Assembly: GCF_900100715.1 (NCBI RefSeq)
Contig: NZ_FNCA01000011.1
Span: 37,080 to 101,079, forward strand
Direction of reading: 5' to 3'
Source of the DNA: Methanolobus vulcani
Lineage (GTDB): Archaea > Halobacteriota > Methanosarcinia > Methanosarcinales > Methanosarcinaceae
Length of the DNA: 64,000 nt
Shown here: in pieces, positions 1 to 8,633 of the stretch
How the letters are laid out: every line of letters starts with the position of its first letter
Numbering within the stretch: position 1 is the stretch's first letter
Made by a program: the position numbers and the translations under genes
Notes under the pieces: generated by a model
What the model was told of the DNA's origin: nothing
Seen by the model: the letters and a program-made list of their open reading frames with translations, nothing else
The model's database searches: none

Positions 1-2
1 AC

Positions 3-3000
3 ATTTCCGCAATAGTCTATGATTCATTCTATAATCCAGTAGGGAATGTGAATATCAGTTTTTCAGTAACACCACCTGAAAACACTGTTTATAATAGTCC
101 CAACACTTACAATTCAGCCAGTCTTGAATATTATAATGGCACCACTGATTCAAGCGGTATAGTTCCAAATATCTTCACAACCGACAAAAGAGCAGGTGGA
201 AATACTGTTACCATTAATGTTCTGAATACCTCATTGCAACATAATGTTACTATTACAGGAATTGCTGATAAGATCAATAATTTTTTTATGAGCTATAGTC
301 CAGAATATTCACTTTCAAACAATGAGGATCGCTACACACTTTCAGCAAGACCTGTTGATCAATTCATGAATCCGATACTTCCTCTTTCCACTCCTGTCAA
401 AGAGCAAGTCAGGTTCACAAGTGCAAGTGGAAACCTTGTATTAGTACCTCTGAACAGCCAGGGACGTGCAAATATTGTTATTGGTCCCACACCCTACATT
501 GAATCCCTTTCAGTAACTGCAACCTATAAGAATGAATCCGGCTTTACTAATTTCACAAACGGTTCCACTCTCTATTTCACAGCGGGTCCTCTTGATTCAA
601 TGGACCTGTACGCAAATCCAGCTGCAGTACTTTCCCAGGATCTCAATGGAAACCATCATACTGACATAACACTGGTCGCACTGGATGAATGGGGTCATTC
701 GTTGCCAAATATCCATGTTCTTTTTAACAATACAAACACTACAGTGGGAACATTTACTATTGCTAACTATAATGATACAGATCTCATTAATGCAACAACA
801 GATTCTCAAGGACGTATCTATGGTGCCTTCACTGGAAACGTATCAGGAAACACCAGCATCTTGGCAACCAGTGCAAATATGACCGTCTCTACTAATATAA
901 GTGTTAAATCAGAGCCATTCCTTAGTGTAAGTCTTAATGTAACACCTTCAACAGTAAACTCCGGTTCTCTTGTAAATATTACAACTATTATTTCCATAGA
1001 AGGAGAGCTTCCTATTGTAAGACCAGCAGCAAGTGCAATGCTTGTGCTTGACCGCTCAGGTAGTATGGATCCTGACTATTATGCCGGTTCTCCTCTGGAT
1101 GTTGTACTTGTGATCGACCGTTCAGGAAGTATGTCGGGCACACCTATCCAGGATGCAAGGAATGCAGCAAAAGAATTCACTGATAATCTTGTGTCTAACT
1201 CTGAAGTGGGTATTGTTTCATTTGCAAGTTCAAGTGGTGTGAATGAGGATATGACATTGCTTAATGCCTACAACAATAAAGTATCCGTTAAAAGTGCCAT
1301 TGATTCAATAACCGATGGTGGTTCTACGGCCATGGGAGAAGGTATGGCAGATGCAAATGATCTTCTCATTAACCACGGACGTTCAAGTGCCAGAAAAGTA
1401 ATGATTGTTCTGACTGACGGAGAAACAAATGCAGGTGAGGACCAGGATGGTGAGAACGCCATAGCATATGCAAATGCCAATGGTGTGACCATCTATACAA
1501 TTGGTCTTGGAAGCAGTCTCGATGAAGCCCTGCTGCGCCACATCGCATCAGAGACAGGCGGTACTTACTACAATGCACCTGACAGTTCCGACCTCAGTGA
1601 GATCTATGCTACGATCTCCCAGGAACTTAGTGATTACGATGTATCTGAAATTGAATATGGTGTTGAAGGTTTCACCCCTTATGATTACACATTCCAGGGT
1701 TCACTTTCAGCGCCTTCTTCTATAAGTAATGTGAAACTCAGGTTTGATGGATATGATCTGGATACTACGTTTAATGCAGGTTCCAACTATGGTGGTTCAA
1801 GTGCAGGAGAGGCTCTTGTTAAAGTAAATGGCGATAATTTTGTATTGATCCCTTCTTCTGATACAGGTATAAATGAACAATGGGATAGTTATGAGTATGA
1901 CATCTCAAGCTATGTACAACCAGGAAGTAATACAATCTCATTCTACGATTATTATTATCTTATTGAGCATAGCAATTGGAACAATCGTGTAAAGAATGTT
2001 GAAATAGTCTGGAATGGAACTCCAATCCAATCTTATTCTGCTGACACTGAGCTGTACGATCATGCTTATGATTGTTCATTCGATTTGATGGAACCTTATG
2101 AGAAGACAATCTTTATCAACGAAACCATCAATGATCTGAAAGTTCAGCTCGATTGGCAAAATAGCAGCAATGATTTTTCTCTTCAATTGACAAGTCCTTC
2201 CGGAACAATTTATGGTCCGAATGACAACACCACAGGTTATTACCCAGATGCTACTTCCGAATATATATGGATTCAGCCATTGTCTTATGTTTACCCGAAC
2301 GATGATGGAGATACAGTAGAAAAAGGTAACTGGACAATTACTGTGTTTGGAAGTTCTTCAGAAGACTTTACAATCACAACCTACATCGATAAAAAGAGTG
2401 CAACACAGTTGTCCTCACATGCTTTTATGTCAAGCTTTGATGAAACAAGAGGTGACAAGGCAGGACTTGCGCTATATAGTTTCGAGGACGTGGTTTCAGA
2501 AGGCAGCCAGACCAGTTATGTGCTGGCTAACAGTACTTGGGTCGGTTATTTCACTCCGGATACGGACGGATATTACATATTCAATGTATCATGGGATGAT
2601 TCCACTACAGTAAATGTGTCCCTGTATGATGGTATAGATGTCCTCTCTTCATCTACGGGAACCAGTTTCTGTGAAGTCTCAGCACTACTTACCGCAGATA
2701 ATACTTATAATATTGATGTATCCAAAGGCGCCGGTGTCCAGGCAGATACGAAGTTTACGGTAAATGTATCCACCACTGATATTGATACTGTAATGACAGC
2801 ATATTACGACAGTGGAGGCGGTGGAGGTACACCAAAGGTACGTACATGGGACGGTGTTGACTGGTCTTCAGAAAGCTCTGCCAATTATGTTGGTGCAAGT
2901 CCTTGTTATGTAGTACTTGAATCAAGTCCTATAGATTCAGAGATCATAATGGCAACTTCTGATGACGGTTATGATGTTAATGTCCAGGTATGGGATGGTT

Positions 3001-5141
3001 CTTCCTGGGGAACTGTCAATGAGTTCTCAAATCATCTCGATTCATACGGACAGAGAGGTTTTGACCTGAAATATGAACAGGTGTCCGGAGATGCCATAAT
3101 AACTTACATGAACATGGATGAGGATGATGGAGTTCCATTGTATCGTGTCTGGGATGGTTCATCCTGGAGCTCAGAGTCTCTGGTATACAGTAACAATGAA
3201 GGAAAAGGAGATGTAAGGTGGATCCGGCTCGAAGCAAATCCAAATTCCGATGAGATGGTTCTTGTAACACTGGACGATAAACTTGACCTTTGTGCTCAGG
3301 TCTGGGATGGCTCCTCCTGGGGCAACCAGATAGAATTGACCAACGATGCTGTTATTGAAAGTTACCAGTGCTTTGATGTCATGTATGAGCAGGACTCAGG
3401 AAGGGCAATAGTTGCATGGGCTGATTCTGATGGCCGCATGAAATATCGCATATGGGATGGCAGTTCATGGGGTTCAGAGACAAACATGTATTATTACTCC
3501 GATTATGTTTTCTGGGTAAAGATGGCAGCTGATCCTAACTCAGACAGAATCCTTCTTGCTACTGAAGACTGGTCATATGATATCTATGTAACAGACTGGG
3601 ATGGCTCTTCCTGGGAAACACCTTTAAGAGTAGAAAATGATGTCTACGAATACAGTCGAAGGTCTGTTGATGTTGCTTTTGAAGAGAACAGTGGTACAGG
3701 TATCATTGTATGGGGTGAAAGCAATCCTGTTCCTAAATATAGAACATGGGATGGTTCTTCCTGGAGTTCAGAATCTTCTGCATTCGCTATAGGAAGTAGC
3801 GGTTACACACGTTGGGTCCAGTTGACTCCTGATCCATCATCTGATGCTATCTTCCTCATGACATCTGATGGAAGTAATGATCTTAATATCCAGAGGTGGG
3901 ATGGTTCATCCTGGGGTGTTGTTACAGAGGTTGAAACTTCATCCACCAGATATTACGAGTGCTTTGATATAGTGTTCAGTGACACTGATCAGACGCCGGT
4001 ATCAACTCCTGTTTCATGGAACGAATGGACCGGAAGTGTGACATCAACATTTGACAATGATTCTCTCTCACATTTGGAAAATGCGATAGATACAATCACT
4101 GCTGACGGACTTACAGCAATCGATGAGGGTCTTTATCTGGCTAATAATGAATTATCGTCTGTAGACGGAAACTCAACCATAGTCATCATGACAGACGGAC
4201 TTGACAATGCAGGTTATCATTCCTTGCTGGAAGAAGCATACAGGGCCAGGGACAACAACACAGTTATCTACACAGTAGGATTTGGTAACAGTGAAGCAGA
4301 CGTAGACCCGATACTGCAGGAAATTGCAACCATCACCGGTGGTGAATACTATTTCGCACCAAATTCCAGTGTCCTGAAAGATATCTTCCAGGGAATTGCC
4401 ATGCAGATAACTAATTTCTCTGCAGATGGCCCTGTTCTGGATCTTCGTGTTCCATATAATTACGTAACTCCTCTTGCAGTTGCAAAAGCAACATATCAGT
4501 CAGGTAGCAGCAATGCTACCATAGGCAATTTGACATTCTTTGATACACCAACTGCGCCTGCAACCGGTAATGCAGAGCCTACAATTACTCAATCCGGTTC
4601 AACTTCATCCTTAGAATGGCAATTGCCAAACATGGGACCAGGTGACAAATGGGGTATATGGTATCAGATGAAAGTGGATGGTGCAGGTTATGTTCCTATT
4701 ATCATGCCAACTTCAACGGTAACATATACAGACCTTAGTGGTGAGAATATCACTGTTTCTGTTGGTGGTGCTGGAAGTGCCAGTGTAGGTGGTAGTGTCA
4801 CTGGAGTGTCTGCGTTCCCATTGGGAAGCTTTGATATGTATCCTGATGATGAGGTTATACTGATAGACAATACTACTACGTTGACTCTAACTCTTAAAGA
4901 CACGATGGGAAACACAAGTTTTGCTTATGTGTATCTTTACAGCAACATAGGATATTTTGGAAACTATGAGAACCCAATTAATGTCACCGTTGTTGATTGG
5001 GATACTGTGGACTTTACCAGTGCAATTGCTGGAAGAGCTTACATCACTGCATATGCCTATCAAATAGGAAATGAGAGTAGCATGCTTGTTGCCAGGGATG
5101 TGCTGGCAGTCAGACCAAAAGGGATGATAAGTATTAGTTGA
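3..5141 (+). CDS. Giant secreted VWA-domain surface protein, 5' end outside window
   Basis: The reading frame is open from base 3, and the residues before the GTG at 48 continue an Ig-like strand, so the gene starts upstream of the window. Residue numbers count from that GTG. Order: Ig-like/invasin-type repeats (about 1-320); a first MIDAS motif DRSGSM at 335; a second DRSGSM at 357 opening a complete VWA domain with VLTDGETNAG; a P-domain-like beta region (about 680-780); a VWA helix-1/strand-2-like segment (FDETRGDKAGLALYSF, about 797); a region with eight WDGSSW-type repeats (about 945-1320), probably a beta-propeller; a VWA second half with MTDGLDNAG near 1382; and C-terminal beta domains. 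No C-terminal membrane anchor is visible. MIDAS motifs bind Mg2+ and mediate adhesion in the VWA family. An extracellular adhesion or matrix role is inferred. It is convergent with the pilin-like cassettes. Confidence 0.8.
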   Translation: MSAIVYDSFYNPVGNVNISFSVTPPENTVYNSPNTYNSASLEYYNGTTDSSGIVPNIFTTDKRAGGNTVTINVLNTSLQHNVTITGIADKINNFFMSYSPEYSLSNNEDRYTLSARPVDQFMNPILPLSTPVKEQVRFTSASGNLVLVPLNSQGRANIVIGPTPYIESLSVTATYKNESGFTNFTNGSTLYFTAGPLDSMDLYANPAAVLSQDLNGNHHTDITLVALDEWGHSLPNIHVLFNNTNTTVGTFTIANYNDTDLINATTDSQGRIYGAFTGNVSGNTSILATSANMTVSTNISVKSEPFLSVSLNVTPSTVNSGSLVNITTIISIEGELPIVRPAASAMLVLDRSGSMDPDYYAGSPLDVVLVIDRSGSMSGTPIQDARNAAKEFTDNLVSNSEVGIVSFASSSGVNEDMTLLNAYNNKVSVKSAIDSITDGGSTAMGEGMADANDLLINHGRSSARKVMIVLTDGETNAGEDQDGENAIAYANANGVTIYTIGLGSSLDEALLRHIASETGGTYYNAPDSSDLSEIYATISQELSDYDVSEIEYGVEGFTPYDYTFQGSLSAPSSISNVKLRFDGYDLDTTFNAGSNYGGSSAGEALVKVNGDNFVLIPSSDTGINEQWDSYEYDISSYVQPGSNTISFYDYYYLIEHSNWNNRVKNVEIVWNGTPIQSYSADTELYDHAYDCSFDLMEPYEKTIFINETINDLKVQLDWQNSSNDFSLQLTSPSGTIYGPNDNTTGYYPDATSEYIWIQPLSYVYPNDDGDTVEKGNWTITVFGSSSEDFTITTYIDKKSATQLSSHAFMSSFDETRGDKAGLALYSFEDVVSEGSQTSYVLANSTWVGYFTPDTDGYYIFNVSWDDSTTVNVSLYDGIDVLSSSTGTSFCEVSALLTADNTYNIDVSKGAGVQADTKFTVNVSTTDIDTVMTAYYDSGGGGGTPKVRTWDGVDWSSESSANYVGASPCYVVLESSPIDSEIIMATSDDGYDVNVQVWDGSSWGTVNEFSNHLDSYGQRGFDLKYEQVSGDAIITYMNMDEDDGVPLYRVWDGSSWSSESLVYSNNEGKGDVRWIRLEANPNSDEMVLVTLDDKLDLCAQVWDGSSWGNQIELTNDAVIESYQCFDVMYEQDSGRAIVAWADSDGRMKYRIWDGSSWGSETNMYYYSDYVFWVKMAADPNSDRILLATEDWSYDIYVTDWDGSSWETPLRVENDVYEYSRRSVDVAFEENSGTGIIVWGESNPVPKYRTWDGSSWSSESSAFAIGSSGYTRWVQLTPDPSSDAIFLMTSDGSNDLNIQRWDGSSWGVVTEVETSSTRYYECFDIVFSDTDQTPVSTPVSWNEWTGSVTSTFDNDSLSHLENAIDTITADGLTAIDEGLYLANNELSSVDGNSTIVIMTDGLDNAGYHSLLEEAYRARDNNTVIYTVGFGNSEADVDPILQEIATITGGEYYFAPNSSVLKDIFQGIAMQITNFSADGPVLDLRVPYNYVTPLAVAKATYQSGSSNATIGNLTFFDTPTAPATGNAEPTITQSGSTSSLEWQLPNMGPGDKWGIWYQMKVDGAGYVPIIMPTSTVTYTDLSGENITVSVGGAGSASVGGSVTGVSAFPLGSFDMYPDDEVILIDNTTTLTLTLKDTMGNTSFAYVYLYSNIGYFGNYENPINVTVVDWDTVDFTSAIAGRAYITAYAYQIGNESSMLVARDVLAVRPKGMISIS

Positions 5142-5177
5142 TTTACAGTTGTAGTATTAGAGATTAAAATCTATTCA

Positions 5178-5215
5178 GAAGCTTTGGTAAAACCTGAGCT
5201 TCTTTTACTTTTCTA
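5178..5215 (+). terminator. Hairpin terminator after the VWA gene
   Basis: GAAGCT (5178-5183) pairs with AGCTTC (5197-5202), with an inner GGT/ACC pairing in the loop. A T-rich tract, TTTTACTTTTCT, follows. It lies 37 bases after the VWA stop codon. Confidence 0.6.
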
Positions 5216-5389
5216 TTTGTAGTTTCATTCAAGAACTGACTACTTACCTTATTAATCTATGATTCGGTTTTATCGGTGCAAAAGTAGCTTTGTACTTACC
5301 GGATGTTCTGTCAGTTCAGCAGATCCAAAATTAGTAAAAATAGTCTATCTATCAATTCAAGTATGGTCGCTCGTTATCGAATAGATATA

Positions 5390-5422
5390 TAAAAAAGCAT
5401 CCGGTTTGCCATGGAACCGGAT
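5390..5422 (-). terminator. Hairpin terminator of pilin-like cassette A
   Basis: A perfect 8-bp stem: ATCCGGTT at 5399-5406 and AACCGGAT at 5415-5422. Read on the minus strand it is followed by GC and then six T residues. It lies 20 bases beyond the stop of the last cassette A gene. Confidence 0.75.
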
Positions 5423-5441
5423 ACTGTTTGTAATATAATGC

Positions 5442-6176
5442 TTATGTTATGTCAACATCCACAACGTGCTCGCTCATGATGAGCATCGTGTTGTTGATGT
5501 GTGCATTAACGCTTGATGAGGTCACATTGTCAACTGTGAATCCCATGTCATCGAGATAATCTTCCCATTTGTATGCGTGGGTGCTGTTTATAAGCACACT
5601 GACATTGGCGATTGATGAAGTCATGTTCATACTACTTGAATTATGTCTCAGGTTAATTGTAGCGATTCCTTTTCCGGACATCTGTGAATATCCACTCAAT
5701 GATACTATTCCTATATTTGTTACAGTGGTACCTTCAAGTGAAGTGACATATATGGGTGGTTCAGATACCATCACAGTGGCATCATGCGGATATTTCTTGA
5801 AAACTCCTCCCATCTCATAGCTTATCATTTTATCATCTCTGGAGAACACTATCTCTCCAGTGGGATATTTTTCCATAGGGTTCCCATCATAGGCCACAGA
5901 TATGGAAGAGTGATTGCTAACACTTATTGAAGAACTCTGAAGCTTGAATTTAAGCATTTTTACAGGTGTCTGGTCAAATGCTACTCTTTCGATATTGCTT
6001 TGCAGAACAATGAAATTCTGTTCTGCGCTTTCAAATACATTTGCATCCATATTTGTCTGCAGTGCCGGGTATCCTATAGCATAGATAACTCCCATGGACA
6101 GGGTAACAATTGCAAATAACAGTATATATCCAAGTGTTTCGGAAACTGCTGCATTCCTTCTATCTTCTCGAGTCAT
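5442..6176 (-). CDS. Pilin-like secreted protein, DUF7289-type (cassette A, gene 5)
   Basis: A 244-aa protein with the N-terminus MTREDRRNAAVSETLGYILL: a basic stretch, then AVSETLG, then one hydrophobic helix (about 12-35). This is the usual form of archaeal type IV pilins and pilin-like proteins. The rest is an extracellular beta-rich domain with many Asn-X-Ser/Thr sequons. A GGVFKKYPHDATVMVSEPP block is shared with the paralogues at 8634 and 10144 (GG.W.KYP.G..V.S.P). It overlaps the upstream cassette gene by 17 bases, so the two are probably translationally coupled. The DUF7289 name is from memory of haloarchaeal and methanogen annotation. Molecular function is unknown. Confidence 0.75.
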   Translation of the reverse strand: MTREDRRNAAVSETLGYILLFAIVTLSMGVIYAIGYPALQTNMDANVFESAEQNFIVLQSNIERVAFDQTPVKMLKFKLQSSSISVSNHSSISVAYDGNPMEKYPTGEIVFSRDDKMISYEMGGVFKKYPHDATVMVSEPPIYVTSLEGTTVTNIGIVSLSGYSQMSGKGIATINLRHNSSSMNMTSSIANVSVLINSTHAYKWEDYLDDMGFTVDNVTSSSVNAHINNTMLIMSEHVVDVDIT

Positions 6177-6603
6177 AACTGATCATATGATTTGTTGAAC
6201 TGCTGGATGCAGTACCATTGATCGGCATTGTCGTAGCAATTCCACCGATCGTAACTCTTATTTTCTTTCCAGAATCGGATGAGACTAATTCTATTATCTG
6301 GTCCGTATAGGCGATGTCCGCATTGATGATATATGTTTCAGTGCCTACTTTTGGCGGGAGATTGTACTCAGTATCAATCCTTCCGTTTGCCGGAAGAATG
6401 AGATACATATCCGTTATCATTGTGCTCATCATGTTCCCGATATCGCTCATCTCGTTCTCCATTACCACTTCGTTTGGTGTGTGCATGAATATCTCATCGG
6501 AGTTGACGCTCACGATCATGAAAAATCCGATACATATAAGGGAAAACAGGATGTATTCGAAAAGAAGTGATACTCCTTTTTCATCAGCAAAGAACCGTTT
6601 CAT
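6160..6603 (-). CDS. Small secreted pilin-like protein, DUF7266-type (cassette A, gene 4)
   Basis: A 147-aa protein starting MKRFFADEKGVSLLFEYILF: a basic stretch, KGVS, then one hydrophobic helix (about 10-32), followed by a predicted beta-sandwich exterior. A block around YNLPPKVGTETYIINA matches YNIRLPAKIAGKPYSVEF in the cassette B counterpart at 10943, supporting paralogy. It overlaps its neighbours on both sides (4 bases upstream, 17 downstream), typical of one polycistronic mRNA. Function is unknown; a minor-pilin-like envelope subunit is inferred. Confidence 0.7.
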   Translation of the reverse strand: MKRFFADEKGVSLLFEYILFSLICIGFFMIVSVNSDEIFMHTPNEVVMENEMSDIGNMMSTMITDMYLILPANGRIDTEYNLPPKVGTETYIINADIAYTDQIIELVSSDSGKKIRVTIGGIATTMPINGTASSSSTNHMISYDSRR

Positions 6604-7064
6604 TTATTCACCTCAATTAGTTCCGGTTCAGCCACATAATGAGTTATTCCGTCATCGTAGGTAATGTTTACAAGTACCATGTCAATGTCATCCATAGTAT
6701 ATTTCCCGGTAGTGGAATTTATTGAAACCATGGACACATCAACAACTTCCCCATGCACAGCATAGAGCTTCTTCATTTGTATACTGTAATTGTCAAACAA
6801 TTGATCAAAGGCATCAGGGACTGTTTCATTGGTTGTGCTGTTAATGTAAAATGACATGCTCCTGATCATCCGGGCATTGTCATGTGTGTGCAGGTTGAGT
6901 TCTCTTATGTTCTCTTTTGGAAATTCAAGGGCTGCATTGGATGAATGGTATCCTGCAAGAATTGCCTGATTTGCCAGTACGGCAAGTCCTATGAGTATAA
7001 GTGATATCACAAGACCTGAAAGTGCTATCCACTGTCCCTTTGTATCTTTTCTCAGACTTCCCAT
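6600..7064 (-). CDS. Small membrane-anchored secreted protein, DUF7261-type (cassette A, gene 3)
   Basis: A 154-aa protein. KGQWIALSGLVISLILIGLAV gives one N-terminal hydrophobic segment (about 10-32), followed by a polar, sequon-containing exterior. It has the same position and architecture as the 285-aa protein at 11419 in cassette B, which carries an extra domain of more than 100 residues. It overlaps the preceding gene by 13 bases and the next by 4. I cannot name a function. The KGQ motif before the helix resembles other members of these pilin-like families. Confidence 0.65.
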   Translation of the reverse strand: MGSLRKDTKGQWIALSGLVISLILIGLAVLANQAILAGYHSSNAALEFPKENIRELNLHTHDNARMIRSMSFYINSTTNETVPDAFDQLFDNYSIQMKKLYAVHGEVVDVSMVSINSTTGKYTMDDIDMVLVNITYDDGITHYVAEPELIEVNK

Positions 7065-7579
7065 GCTGTCAACCTCACTTCAACCACTCTAAGTTCAGTT
7101 TCTCCAAGATTCCAGCTTCCTCCCATCTCAGACACAGTTTCGTTTGTAAGCGTTACAAAGTGTCTGGTGACCACTGAATTCTTTCCGGCAGGTCCTCTGA
7201 TGATAGCATTGTCAACTTTCAGATCTCCGTTTTCGATGTATGCCAGGTCTACATTGTATAATGTATCCGGCAAGAGATACTGAAGTCCGGCGTCCAGCTC
7301 ATCCAGATTGCCTGTCATGTTATCAGGATAACTTGCTTCGGTCATGTCCCAGCTTGCAATACATTCTGTCAGGTTATACTGGTCAGAATCCACAGGATTT
7401 CTATCCAGGACCGTAAGTGCATCTGAACTGATCTGTTCAAGATGTACATCAATTGCAAGCTCATTCTGTGGTGTGACTATCATCGTACTCTGCGTGATAG
7501 TAAGTATTGTAAGTGTCATCAGGACAGCCGCACCAAGTCCTTCCAGTGTATGCAGCTGTGCTTTATCGTTCATTCCCAC
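7052..7579 (-). CDS. Pilin-like secreted protein, DUF7288-type (cassette A, gene 2)
   Basis: A 175-aa protein with the N-terminus MGMNDKAQLHTLEGLGAAVL: the conserved AQLHTLEG block runs directly into a hydrophobic helix (to about residue 30). The cassette B counterpart has KAQMHTLEA at the same place, and both end in a hydrophobic strand plus an aromatic (RLTAWEV versus KMTLWRM). This supports common descent. It overlaps the upstream gene by 10 bases. Function is unknown, but the fixed place in a five-gene order suggests an assembly subunit. Confidence 0.7.
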   Translation of the reverse strand: MGMNDKAQLHTLEGLGAAVLMTLTILTITQSTMIVTPQNELAIDVHLEQISSDALTVLDRNPVDSDQYNLTECIASWDMTEASYPDNMTGNLDELDAGLQYLLPDTLYNVDLAYIENGDLKVDNAIIRGPAGKNSVVTRHFVTLTNETVSEMGGSWNLGETELRVVEVRLTAWEV

Positions 7580-8529
7580 ACCTCCACAACAAGGTAAGCA
7601 GGTTCGTAATGTGTGCTGTTCCAGTCGTTATAATCAATAAAAGGAGGTCCTGGCGTGGGTAGGGTTACATTCCTGAACTCAAGGTCAAGTCTGTACTCAG
7701 AAGACGAACTGAAAAGCTCTTTGTCAAAATTAAAAGACAGGACATCTGTTGGTGATGACAATGAACCATTGAAGGATGATTTTTCCCACCCATCAATCTT
7801 GCAGACTGTATAATTTGATGGTTGGATCAGTGTGGTTCCATCAAGGCTTGCATTAAGGAACATGGGAGACAAACCTGTAAAATTCAGATCGCAGATCTGG
7901 ATGGTGATGTTTTCCACAAAAGGACCGGTTATATTGATAGTGGCTGTGTTGACCAATTCACTTGTGAGATCATCTCCTGTAAAGCTTGCAATGGTGCCTT
8001 TTTCCATCAGCACTATCCGGGTGATCTTTGTGGTTTCCTTATATTCAGGGACTATCTGTCCTCTTATTATACTGGTATTATTCAGCATCAGGACATTTCC
8101 ATCCTGCGTAAATGAAATGTTGTATCCATAAGCAAAAAGAGTGTCATCGACGTTGTTATAGAGTCCCAGCATCTCAATGAATGTTGTCTTGTCAACGTTC
8201 ATCATTTGTAGTGTTTTTTTTCTGGATATGATGTTTGGACTGTTAGTGAGTTTTGAACTCAGGTCGTCATCAACTGCAAGCCCTATTCTCATTACATTGC
8301 CGGGGTGTTCCTCCCAGTCAGTACCACTACTTGTACTGTTGCCCCACCATCCGGTGTCTTCTACAAGAACAGTGGCTGTACGGTATGCAGTATAGTCCAG
8401 ACTGCTTTCACCTGCTGAACCAGACATGAACATGCCTGGTATAAATTGTACTGTGAAGGTCAGAGCAATGAGAAATAATGATATTCCTAGCAGGAAGTCA
8501 ACTGCAATTTGACCCTTGTCATCCATCAT
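7570..8529 (-). CDS. Pilin-like secreted protein, DUF7287-type, long form (cassette A, gene 1)
   Basis: A 319-aa protein and first gene of cassette A. The N-terminus DDKGQIAVDFLLGISLFLIA matches DSKGQITIDYLIGIVIFLFA of the 155-aa cassette B paralogue, and both continue with an RTxTxLVE block and a later LGL...RIVL block. The cassette A form carries about 140 extra C-terminal residues, beta-rich with several sequons. Two adjacent Met codons open the ORF. No clear ribosome site precedes them, and a TATA-like stretch lies about 25-30 bases upstream, so a leaderless mRNA is plausible. Confidence 0.7.
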   Translation of the reverse strand: MMDDKGQIAVDFLLGISLFLIALTFTVQFIPGMFMSGSAGESSLDYTAYRTATVLVEDTGWWGNSTSSGTDWEEHPGNVMRIGLAVDDDLSSKLTNSPNIISRKKTLQMMNVDKTTFIEMLGLYNNVDDTLFAYGYNISFTQDGNVLMLNNTSIIRGQIVPEYKETTKITRIVLMEKGTIASFTGDDLTSELVNTATINITGPFVENITIQICDLNFTGLSPMFLNASLDGTTLIQPSNYTVCKIDGWEKSSFNGSLSSPTDVLSFNFDKELFSSSSEYRLDLEFRNVTLPTPGPPFIDYNDWNSTHYEPAYLVVEVWE

Positions 8530-8633
8530 CTTTTCAATGTATATGCACCCTAATATAAAAAAGATTTGTTAAAAATAATCTTATTTATGCACATGTGTGC
8601 ATCAATGCACACTTTTGAGTACTTATACAATGT
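8530..8633 (-). promoter_or_regulatory. Cassette A promoter with palindromic operator candidate
   Basis: ATGCACA (8587-8593), TG, TGTGCAT (8596-8602) form a 7-bp-arm palindrome, and a third ATGCACA half-site follows at 8605-8611. On the minus strand it lies upstream of a TATA-like TTTATATTA (about 8553-8562), itself about 25-30 bases before the first cassette A start. This is the layout expected of an archaeal activator or repressor site. The binding protein is unknown. Confidence 0.5.

Larger units (their letters stand above)
5142..5441. other. Convergent intergenic region with two terminators
   Basis: About 300 bases between the VWA gene and the minus-strand pilin-like cassette. It contains one hairpin terminator for each strand (listed separately). 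The middle, about 5220-5390, is AT-rich and I see no gene in it. Confidence 0.6.

Noticed and set aside
2830..3990. CRISPR-like or satellite repeat
   Set aside because: The repeating GGGATGG-containing DNA lies in frame in the VWA protein and encodes WDGSSW motifs with variable spacing. There are no spacers or cas genes.
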